Shown: positions 9,001-14,948 of the stretch, one piece after another
Layout: each line of letters begins with the position of its first letter
How positions within the stretch are numbered: position 1 is the stretch's first letter
Origin: Spirogloea muscicola
Lineage: Eukaryota; Streptophyta; Zygnematophyceae; Spirogloeales; Spirogloeaceae
Length of the DNA: 15,434 bases
Direction: 5' to 3'
NCBI GenBank assembly: GCA_009602725.1
Contig: WELB01000031.1
Span: 503,556 to 518,989, forward strand
Notes under the pieces: model-generated
Seen by the model: only the letters and a program-made list of their open reading frames with translations
The model's database searches: none
What the model was told of the DNA's origin: nothing
Translations under genes and position numbers: made by a program

Positions 9001-10115
9001 GGTATATGTAGGGGACATTGGCGCTAAGACTAAAGTTGACCAGATAGTCAAGGCTGGCATAGCACAAGTGAACAAGCCATTCCTATACGAATAGTTACAT
9101 ACGATACAACAAAGCTGTAAGTTCTTAGCAGCCTACCCAAGTCCAAGTGGATCCAAGAGATCACCCTGCTGTATCTGCATCGAGTCATCGACGACCGTGG
9201 TACCTGTGCGGATAGGGTCCACAGGAGGGCCCTGTCTCATGTCTCGCACCCGACGTTCAAGCTGCCCTCCAACAAGGCCAGTGGTACGTTGAGCAATATG
9301 AAACCCTCATGGTGGTTAAGACCGTCACAGTGCTCCGATGACATGTAAACAACGTGCAAGAATCTAGACCTGATTACTTGTACATTATTGAAAGGCATGG
9401 AAAGGCATGGAGGCACTACTGAAAGGCTTTTGTAACAGCTGAATACCGGCGAGTCAGGCTCACCTCTTCTTCTCGCACCTCGTCCCAGGTTATGGGCTCC
9501 TCGCCATCTTCGTCCAGCTCCGCGTCATCCTTGGCAAGGGGAGCACGGCGTGGCTGTTCCTGCCGCTTCACCACAATGTCGCTCCTGTCCTTCTGCTCCT
9601 CCACCGGATACATGACGAGGTCATTAAGTCAGTCTCACCTCGGCCGCTAGGAGCTGAAGGGGTTACATTCATCTGCAAGTACAAAGACTAGCGACTTGAG
9701 CTGCAGCTTCAGATACTTGACTGTCAGTGAGCTGGCAACATTGGAAGGCGTGACCAGCAAGCAGCTACGCATTCCGCCGCTACCGCCAGGCCTAAGGCTC
9801 GCAGCCAAGGTCAGCAACCAAAGCTTGGTGGACCGCTGGGCCGACCACCTTCGACGTGGCCACGTGGTCGTCGTCGTCATCAGAAGAGATGCTGAGCACG
9901 TCGCCCTCAGAGTCGTCGTCCTCGGCCGGCCTGCCATTTCCATCGAGCCCCGCGGCGCGAGGCGGCACAAACGGCGAGCCCGCCGGAGCCGGCGGCGGCC
10001 TCCTCAGCGCCTCCAGCCCCTGCGCCGGCNCGCCGCCGGCCTCGCGCAGCTCCATCTCCTCCAGCGCGCGCGCCATGAGCTCCTCCTCCTCGCGCTCGTC
10101 GTCCGACGCCGTCAT
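2003..10115 (-). CDS. SEC5: Exocyst complex subunit SEC5, complete 20-exon gene
   Basis: SEC5 is a subunit of the octameric exocyst, which tethers secretory vesicles to the plasma membrane before SNARE fusion. Exons (minus strand): 10115-9849, 9598-9464, 9261-9137, 8907-8684, 8190-7996, 7841-7714, 7526-7368, 7212-7108, 6911-6837, 6651-6514, 6272-6063, 5897-5769, 5537-5411, 5133-4923, 4622-4483, 4307-3998, 3852-3627, 3356-3156, 3031-2810, 2554-2003. They total 3879 nt, about 1292 residues, against roughly 1090 as I recall for Arabidopsis SEC5; the extra length is mostly at the ends. Phases agree at every junction. Motifs shared with plant SEC5 include RRVRDMR, NFDCFISCK, LLQRFRTLFNLP, LKRVLEEV, ELEPESDPVWHYL, SISIFSGRF, VHAEVF, DYFETIL and RTRINVVCF. 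The ATG is in a GCCGCCATG context and the stop is TAG. It lacks the N-terminal Ral-binding TIG domain of animal Sec5, as plant forms do. The start of exon 2 is the only doubtful boundary. Confidence 0.96.
3156..5133 (-). other. SEC5: SEC5 exons 14-18: C-terminal helical bundles
   Basis: These encode residues about 673-1035. Exon 14 reads QAIVVLRIEVTLFYVTRLCS and then LMRATTQ, EEEDWCPV and AISAFPLRF, matching the WMRAST and ETWIPV segments of plant SEC5. Exon 15 has MWEDDNEMADRG and VKVAFFDSFFDFS. Exon 16 carries a Gly/Ser-rich linker and SPHQRILMLLSNSSFC. Exon 17 has EEKLLNQYLDAKAALLGP and AAYLLEDGTQWSSALPVK. Exon 18 contains GLRDSALELMHPLVEVHAEVF, given here in parts as GLRDSALELMHPL and VEVHAEVF, and ends LDPNAFCQLSLE. 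All junctions are GT-AG in phases 1, 2, 1, 2, 0 and 0 in order, and each split codon restores the residue expected from plant SEC5. Confidence 0.95.
5411..6651 (-). other. SEC5: SEC5 exons 10-13: middle region
   Basis: These encode residues about 472-672. Exon 10 (6651-6514) reads DRRIRGLLEGC then a Glu/Gln-rich helix ending ELQQISSQS. Exon 11 has an acidic patch (GDDDEDDES) and the conserved RLSTILEKNVPHFWRL and SISIFSGRF. Exon 12 (5897-5769) encodes a Gly-rich linker and then YMRHTEEEVEGMILGIFALYESK, split here as YMRHTEEEVE and GMILGIFALYESK. It corresponds to the LEEVAGMIRKTISVYEAK part of plant SEC5. Exon 13 continues IQVAFVALAEGNILRPQVRS. The exon 12 acceptor (GATGACAG before 5897) is in the correct phase but has a poor pyrimidine tract. 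Exon 12 is short and overlooked by a simple open-frame scan because its donor is GC. Confidence 0.92.
5538..5768 (-). other. SEC5 intron 12, GC-AG type
   Basis: The donor is AAG|GCAAGT, the strong consensus for GC introns, after the codons for LYESK. Reading on reaches a stop within seven codons. The acceptor is CTCTCCCCAG before 5537. The junction is phase 0 and yields YESK-IQVAFV, aligning with YEAK-VNSTF in plant SEC5. The nearby alternative donor GCAA|GTGGTC would change the phase and break the frame. Confidence 0.88.
6837..8190 (-). other. SEC5: SEC5 exons 5-9: conserved Sec5 helical domain
   Basis: Residues about 251-471 form the best conserved part of the family. Exon 5 carries YYSENFDSKAYLATIH and NFDCFISCKNTID; exon 6 carries DIHKRMKEIEEDKEGAGT and LLERQ. 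Exon 7 (7526-7368) translates to a segment with RIRSVQGLLQRFRTLFNLP and EYDVAIREYKKAKSLVIPSQ. Exon 8 has VGILKRVLEEVDKV and LYKSMEDP; exon 9 has LLHELEPESDPVWHYL. The helical segments are expected to form the rod-like coiled-coil and helical bundle by which exocyst subunits pair (family knowledge). Exons 7 to 9 join in phase 0 with GT-AG borders. The exon 5 to exon 6 junction needs a GC donor, listed separately. Confidence 0.96.
7842..7995 (-). other. SEC5 intron 5, GC-AG type
   Basis: The upstream exon reads NTID with GAT then G, followed by GCAAGA. The downstream exon begins AC ATA CAC after AAACAG. Joining G to AC gives Asp and produces NTIDDIHKRM, the counterpart of TTIDDIESKL in plant SEC5. 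There is no GT between this point and the in-frame stop about 70 nt downstream, so a GC donor is required. The intron is 154 nt. Confidence 0.88.
8455..8580. repeat. Purine-rich tract in SEC5 intron 4
   Basis: The plus strand is dominated by GGAGG, GAAGGG and GGGGATGG blocks, which become a long pyrimidine tract in the transcript of intron 4. A similar shorter tract lies in intron 13 (about 5331-5395). No coding capacity is seen. Confidence 0.6.
8581..8672. repeat. 15-bp perfect inverted repeat beside the SEC5 exon 4 donor
   Basis: GCATATGAACAGCTT at 8581-8595 is the exact reverse complement of 8658-8672, with a 62-nt spacer. In the transcript the stem begins about 11 nt into intron 4, next to the GTGAGG donor at 8683. 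It could fold in the pre-mRNA or be a remnant element. Confidence 0.75.
8684..10115 (-). other. SEC5: SEC5 exons 1-4: acidic N-terminal region
   Basis: These exons encode residues 1 to about 250. The start is acidic (DDEREEEEL), matching the DEDELL-type beginning of plant SEC5. An Ala/Pro-rich stretch and a second acidic patch (SEGDVLSISSDDDDD, about residues 69-83) follow, like the ELLSISSGDDD segment of plant SEC5. The region is probably disordered. Exon 2 gives EPITWDEVREEE and exon 3 continues LERRVRDMR, joining without a gap into the conserved segment. Exon 3 ends in phase 2 at GG|GTAGGC and exon 4 restores Gly with GLG-AINLKSMTLL. Exon 4 ends in phase 1 at AAGG|GTGAGG. Codon 29 contains an undetermined base at 10030. 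Three in-frame AGs (before 9598, 9595 and 9592) could each be the exon 2 acceptor. Confidence 0.9.
8944..9106. mobile_element. Small terminal-inverted-repeat element (MITE-like) in SEC5 intron 3
   Basis: The arm at 8944-8968 (TATCGTATGTAACTA, then CTTGTATAGG) is matched by the reverse complement of 9082-9106 at 23 of 25 positions. If the outer TA pairs are a target-site duplication, the element is 8946-9104. It fills 163 of the 229 nt of intron 3 and codes for nothing. TA duplication would fit a Tc1/mariner-type origin (inference). Confidence 0.8.
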
Positions 10116-10194
10116 GGCGGCGGCGGCGGCGCCGGCGGCGCCGGCGCTGGAGGCGGCGAAGGCGGGCGAGGAGACGGGCCTGGCGGAGCGGGCG
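10116..10194 (-). promoter_or_regulatory. GC-rich SEC5 5' UTR / proximal promoter
   Basis: The 79 bp upstream of the SEC5 ATG are GCC-rich, giving a GCCGCC leader into the start codon. No TATA box is visible. A hairpin and a MITE begin immediately upstream, so any longer promoter must include mobile-element sequence. Confidence 0.45.
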
Positions 10195-10233
10195 TGTAGT
10201 GGGACGAGCTAACGACAAGCTCGTCCCACTACA
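10195..10233. repeat. Perfect 16-bp hairpin with 7-nt loop
   Basis: TGTAGTGGGACGAGCT (10195-10210), loop AACGACA, then AGCTCGTCCCACTACA (10218-10233). The right arm overlaps the first two bases of the MITE terminal repeat. There is no T-run typical of a terminator, and none would be expected here. Confidence 0.95.
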
Positions 10234-10698
10234 GTCAAACCTTGTTATAGGCACGTCGGCCGGTTTGGCGAAAACATGTGACTATATCGAGGGTGTGCTT
10301 GTTCGTTGTAGAGGCACTATTGCCCCCAAATGTGCTTCGACCGTGACAATCAGCAATATATCAAATTATATTGAAAATGGCTTTTTGGGTTTAGGTTTAG
10401 GGTTAGGGTGTAAAAACTAGACCCTAACCCTAGACCTCAACCCTAAACCCCACACCCTAAACCCTAAACCTCAACCCTAATCCTCTGTAGAGAATATGAG
10501 AGATATGTTGATTTGTTTTCCTATAAGCACTTCTAGTGGGAAATCTGCCCCGAAAAACTGTGCCTGTACATACAGGCACGTTCCCATATCTAGTCACATT
10601 TGCCTGGGAAAAAAAGTGCTTCCCGCAAAATGGTGCCACTATCGAGGTTTTGCCCTAATGTGCCTATATCGAGAGGTGCCTATAACAAGGTTTGACTG
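10232..10698. mobile_element. Pogo-like MITE with 23-bp perfect terminal inverted repeats
   Basis: The left end, 10232-10254, begins CAGTCAAACCTTGTTATAGG. It is the exact reverse complement of 10676-10698. The CAGT-AAACC-TATA pattern resembles termini I recall for plant pogo-like MITEs (Emigrant/Lemi1, CAGTAAAACCTC). TA precedes the left end; the right end is followed by GTA, so a TA duplication is present only if one extra G is allowed. Subterminal ACTATATCGAG and CCTATATCGAG motifs face each other. No transposase is encoded. Confidence 0.85.
10387..10480. repeat. Head-to-head plant-type telomeric repeats inside the MITE
   Basis: GGGTTTAGGTTTAGGGTTAG (10387-10406) is followed by GGTG, a 10-nt spacer TAAAAACTAG (10411-10420) and about 60 nt of CCCTAA/CCCTAAA units to 10480. 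The G-rich strand runs into the C-rich strand, the arrangement seen at fused chromosome ends, and the arms could also fold as a hairpin. Confidence 0.92.
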
Positions 10699-10771
10699 GT
10701 ACCGGCCCCGCCTAACGGCGCAGGGCCGGGGAGCCACTGACAGTGGAAACGCCGTTTTCGCCAGCCGTTTC

Positions 10772-11635
10772 TGGGACTGGGGTCCCACAAAAAGGAGGGC
10801 TCGCCCATTGAGGATAGGGGCTGAAGAAAGCCAGCCCAAAAAAGAATGACTAAAACACAAAGCCAGCCCAGAAAAGGGGCTCTGAACCAGGCAACAGCTC
10901 TTCCAATATAAGTCAGGGGCTGTGAGAGGCCAGCCCAAAAGGATGTACAAAGTCGGGAGGGGCCGGATGGCGCAAAGAGCAAGATACTAATTGCTAAGAC
11001 GGCTCTGGACAAGGCAACAGCTCTTCCAATATAAGTCAGGGGCTGTGAAAAGACAGCCCAGAAAGAATGGACAAAATCCAAAGGGAACCAGGGGACTGAA
11101 CCAGTGTAGAGAGATAGACTCCTCCAGTAGAGGGCGATGGCTGTGATTGGCCAGCCCAGAAAAAGAATGAAGATATCGTAAAGTGGCCAGGAAAGTGCCA
11201 AAGCGCACAGCAACTCAACCAGGGAAGATGCGTCATTTGCGCTGTCCATTTGCAGCGTTCCCAGACTCTAGCCAGAAATCAGCTTACTGGACGCGCACTG
11301 AGCCAGGCCACTGGCTCGCGTGGCGGTGCTCAGGCTTCCACAGAATCTGTCGGATATATTCTCACTCGTGGGTATCAGAGTCATCCTTCAGTTGTACTAT
11401 TGATTGTGTTACCTTAATCCCTCGAACTTTCTTGTGCAATGCATGGTGGGCTGACTTCTTACAGCCCTAGCCCCTTTGGAAGACTGCTTCTCCTTTGCTG
11501 CTTCTTGATCATCCTTTACTGGGCTGGCCCAGTCACAGCCATCTCTTTCCACTAAAAGAGTATGTTGTGTGCTGGCCTCTCACAGCCATCGGCCCCTTTG
11601 GAAGAGCTTCTTATTTTTGTGGGATCGGGATCCCA
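10772..11635. mobile_element. Foldback-like non-autonomous element built of repeated modules
   Basis: The ends face each other. TGGGACTGGGGTCCCACAAA at 10772-10791 and onward aligns over 36 bp with the reverse complement of 11600-11635 (TGGGATCCCGATCCCACAAA). Each end itself forms a small stem (TGGGAC/GTCCCA; GTGGGAT/ATCCCAC). Inside, a module of the type CTCTTCCA, GGGGCTGTGAGAGGCCAGCCCA, AAAGAATG is repeated: at least four times in 10805-11220 and three times inverted in 11440-11610. Two modules are direct copies 123 bp apart (GCAACAGCTCTTCC at 10891 and 11014). Open frames across it are repeat translations, not a transposase. Confidence 0.75.
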
Positions 11636-11963
11636 CAGATGACATCGGGCCTGACCTTTGGCTTGTTCTGCCCAGCCATGCCTTTCCTTGCCCTGCTGTG
11701 CCTCTCCATGCCATGCCAAGCCATTTCCTTTGCCTAATTCTGCCCCCTGCTGCCCTCTGCCCTCTTTCTCGAGTGTCTACTCTATTCTCTGGTAGCCTCT
11801 GACTCCCATTGAACTTACTGCCAGCTCAATCATTCACCCAACTCACTGGCCTCCCTCTATTAAATTCTTGTGCTTGCCAGCTTAGTCTTCCACCATCGGC
11901 ACCTTGTGAGAAAGGGTTGTGTATGAACACAAGTGAGCAGCTTGTCCAGCAGTCGTGCTTGCA
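11636..11963. other. Region between the foldback element and the unknown-function gene
   Basis: This is pyrimidine-rich plus-strand sequence with short CCATGCC/TGCC echoes (about 11674-11760). It should contain the 3' UTR of the minus-strand gene ending at 11964. I see no coding region and no definite polyadenylation signal. Confidence 0.45.
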
Positions 11964-14948
11964 TCATAGGATGCCCAGCACCCAACCCTCCTCACGGACA
12001 ATGCGGCTGACAAGCGCTTCCGCAATGTTGCCGTCCCTTGCAAGCCTTCTCCTCTGCCGAGCCGGCAGAACGTCACATAGTGCATCCTTCCTCGCCGGCC
12101 CTTTGCGCCAGCCAGGCACCGCAGCTACAGCAGCAGCCTCGTCGGCGCCTGCCAATGGTCCTCGCAGCAATACGGCGAGGAGGCCAAGACTGTCAAGCTT
12201 CGCCAGATGCAGTGCCAGTGCTCGAACCTGCGGGGTCCTCCACACGCCGTATTCAGATTGAAGGCATGCAGTCCTTCCAGGGTACAAGCCAAGTGCCACA
12301 AGCAAGCTGACAGAAGTAGCACAAGCAGGTCCGTTACAGGACTCGATCAATCACAATTCAGCAGAAGGCTGGCCTTCGCACCTGACCCGCATCCTTAGGC
12401 TCCCCTGCTTCGCACAAAGGCTCTATAAGTGAGGGATATACCTGCTGCGAAAGAGTAGGTGATTAGATCTATAGCACCACATGAAGCTAATGAGTGCATG
12501 TCTACTACTTACTTCGAAGCAGTGATACACCAGGCAGCCGTTCATTTTGTATGTTCTCCTCCTTTACCACATACAATAGGGTGCAGTTTATAACCGTACC
12601 CGTAAGAAGTGCCGGTGCACTTCATCCAGACTCTTTTACGGAAATCGTAACACTACAATATGACATACTAATGAGGAGATTGCACGTAGAGCAATATAAG
12701 AGCAGCAAGTGCAACAAGAAACGCACTCAATGAAGCATTGCTCACCTCGGCTAGCACAATCAATGGCTCCAAGCGGTCCGATGCTGGCGTGTGATGTGTC
12801 TGGGGAGGACCATCTTTGGCAAGAGCACTTGGCACGTTTAGGCCTGTCTCGAATGGCCACACCGTAGTGTGGCTGTTGAGTACAACGTGGTCACGAAGTG
12901 CTCGCAGCCTTGGAATGCCAAGCAATGTCTGTGCAAGTGCATTTGTGGCTTCAATCAGAAATGAACAACGCCCTCAACATCAGCTACAAAGATCGATGTT
13001 GATGCTTTGTCAACCTTCCACTGTGGGCAAATACTTGGACTTGGCTCAGCTTGGTCTATACCATTAGTACTGGAAGCTTGAAGAGCTGCAAAGGAGGACA
13101 CAGAAGGGCAAGCAGGTATACCGAGGATCTTTCAGGCCTGACCTGTGAACCAACTGAGCCCGTGGTGTAAAGTTTCCACGTGGGAGAGGCGCTGAATAGG
13201 CTCTCCGTCAGCCTCAGCTCTGGCAGGCCCCGGTCTGGGTCGTACTGGCAAAGCTTCCGCGAAGAGAGGTACTGCGAGGACTTGGTACTAGGACAGCCCC
13301 AGAATGGAAAGGTAGAGCCTGAGAGCTTGGCACACAAGACAGCTCGTCACCTTCATTGTCTTGTCCTCCTGCCCAGTAGCTCACTGCGTAGCTTTTGCAG
13401 CACTTATGTGGCCGCCGGCCTCGCACATTCCAGTACATTGACAATCTGGCAAAGTAAGTAGCTCCTGCAGAGCCCATTGGTACAGGTGCAATTGACTTAC
13501 CAGCTTGTTAGTTCGGGCGGCAACTTCAAATCTGTTGTTTTCATTTCCTTCGCCATCAACCACCTCCTCACTGAAATAGTCCCACACTGCTCTCCAGGGT
13601 GGGCAGTGGCCTCGGTCGTCACCCACGGAAGTGCTGGTCATGCCTCCATCTCTTCCGTGGTCGGTGTGAGCTGGTCCTTGGCTTAACTTCCTCTTACTCC
13701 TAGTAAAAATCTTGCCCTTCTCAGGCTTGACATTGGAATGTCCTGTACTGGCTATAGTTGTGATTGGGGCATTGTCCGCTTCTCGGTCGCATTCTTTGTG
13801 CCTGTCCGGTGCGTAGGAGTTCAGTGCTGCACCATTTGAGGCGTTGATCTGGTGCAGCTTGAGAGCTTGAGCAAAGCCAGAGGGAAAGCCAAACGAGAAG
13901 TCGAACCCCATCAGCATGCTCCCGCGACCCACTTGAACACACTCGATTGCCAACTTGGTGAGGATGGCCTCCGCTTGAGTCCTGGTTGAGATGTTCTGCA
14001 CAAGCCTGCATGCCGTGACGTACAGGCGCATGCTTGTCAGTAACTCCTTGTGCTCGTCAGTGGGAGCTGCCATTTGTTGCAAGAGCACGAGCTCATCATG
14101 GCTTGCTGGGGTCAGGACAACAGATTGGGTTGTGAAAGATGCTGAAGTTGCATGATAAAGGGTTGACGGAACTGGCACACAGTCCTACTGTCAACATCAG
14201 CCAAGCCCCTCTCTTGCGCCCATGCACAAGCTCCAGCATCCTTGTGACTGTGGGAGGACCAAGCTCCCTCAAGAACGTGGTGCATTCACGATGTCACACA
14301 TGGCAAGAGCAGGAGGTGCACTACGGACACTCGCCTGCACTCCGCTTGCACTGCTCATTGCATGAAGGGCTTCACACTGAGTGGGCTGCGCCCTATATGA
14401 CCCAATTGGTACTGCAAGACCTCCCATGGTAGCATCACTGCTCATGGCAGGAAGGGCTTCACACTGAGTGGGCTGCCACCTGTACAACCCAATTGGTACT
14501 TGCAAGACCTCTTCTGGCGTCTTATACTATGGAGAGACGAGACGGGAAGTGTAGGTGTGGGAATGTGGGGGTCTGGGTTTCTAGTAGAACACCTGACGAC
14601 GTACTGCATGTTGTCGGCCGTGGCGCCTCCATCGCAGTCTGCCGGCACGTCTACGACGGCCAGCCAGATGCTGTCGCGGCCGAGCCGCGGAGCGCTGGCG
14701 CCAGACCAGTCGACGACGGCGTAGGACCGGAAAAGCGGCGAGGGCCTCCTGCCGGCCTCCTTCGGCGCTGCCGGCGTTGCCACTGCTCGCGCGGTCGTCG
14801 GAACCTGGCCCACAAGTGGCAGCCTCGCCTTGGCCCGCGCCCTGCGCGGCGCCTCACCACGCTTGCCAGACGCCTCCTCGGCTGCCGCCGCCGCCGCCGC
14901 TGCCGCCGTTGCCGTCACAGCAGCCCGTGTGGTGCCGCGCAGAAGCAT
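11964..14948 (-). CDS. Bacterial-type protein of unknown function, possible RNase H-like fold, six exons
   Basis: Exons: 14948-14593, 14005-13501, 13325-13143, 12928-12746, 12441-12382, 12227-11964; 1551 nt, 516 residues, phases consistent throughout. An in-frame TGA at 14966-14964 fixes the ATG at 14948 (GCCGCCATGC). Residues 1-72 are Ala/Arg-rich with few acidic residues, possibly a transit peptide. Conserved motifs in order: AVVDWSGASAP (D80), RDSIW (91-95), NISTRTQAEA, GFDFSFGFPSGFA (D154), WRAVWD, NRFEVAA, PFWGCP (294-299), LRLTE, WKLYTTGSVGSQ, LLGIPRL, VWPFE (371-375), LAEVYPSL (E409), KDAGQVRALA (D426) and EEGWVLG at the C-terminus. I recall this motif set from uncharacterised proteobacterial proteins, some labelled as molybdopterin or cobalamin biosynthesis without clear support. 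The spaced D, D, E, D pattern resembles RNase H-like nucleases such as DUF429; that is inference. The reaction is unknown. The exon 3 acceptor (CCAAG) is the weakest border. Confidence 0.86.
12382..12441 (-). other. Short exon 5 (20 codons) with tandem NAGNAG acceptor
   Basis: The exon encodes VYPSLIEP then LCEAGEPKDAGQ. It supplies the EVYPSL and KDAGQ motifs between exon 4 (ending LAE) and exon 6 (starting VRALALHLAKL). The acceptor reads TTTCGCAGCAG|GTATATCC. Using the first AG would add one Gln before Val; using the second gives LAE-VYPSL, as expected for the family. The donor is CAG|GTGCGA. Confidence 0.85.
13501..14005 (-). other. Exon 2 of the unknown-function gene, with an apparent lineage-specific insert
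   Basis: The exon opens at GCATGCAG|GCTTGTG and joins to exon 1 as QYVVR-LVQNISTR. It carries the second core motif, GFDFSFGFPSGFA, and after about 85 residues WRAVWDYF and NENNRFEVAARTNKL. In the bacterial relatives as I remember them, the Phe-Gly-Pro motif is followed almost directly by PPWRAVWD. The intervening stretch, about residues 171-252, is rich in Ser, Asp, His, Lys and Arg and looks like a disordered loop. It could instead be an in-frame intron that I did not resolve. The donor is a perfect GTAAGT. Confidence 0.8.
14351..14514. repeat. 87-bp tandem duplication in intron 1 of the unknown-function gene
   Basis: CTGCTCATTGCATGAAGGGC at 14351 recurs as CTGCTCATGGCAGGAAGGGC at 14438. 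Both are followed by TTCACACTGAGTGGGCTG, AACCCAATTGGTACT-type sequence and GCAAGACCTC. The unit is a multiple of three, so one minus-strand frame stays open across both copies and encodes two similar 29-residue blocks (QPTQCEAL). The segment lies within the intron 14592-14006 predicted from conserved flanks. Confidence 0.9.

Noticed and set aside
9696-10199. Plus-strand 167-residue frame rich in Arg and Gly
   Set aside because: It is antisense to SEC5 exon 1 and arises from its GCC-rich codons.
10387-10480. True chromosome end
   Set aside because: The telomeric units are short, degenerate, in opposite orientations and enclosed by MITE ends with genes on both sides, so this is interstitial.
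10680-11249. 189-residue minus-strand frame with repeated FWAG-QPLTYIGRAVA blocks
   Set aside because: The repeats are translations of the foldback-element modules. It has no transposase motif and shows no similarity to a known protein.
11964-14948. Calling the unknown gene a cobalamin or molybdopterin biosynthesis enzyme
   Set aside because: Relatives sometimes carry those labels as I recall, but I see no cofactor- or nucleotide-binding motif supporting them.
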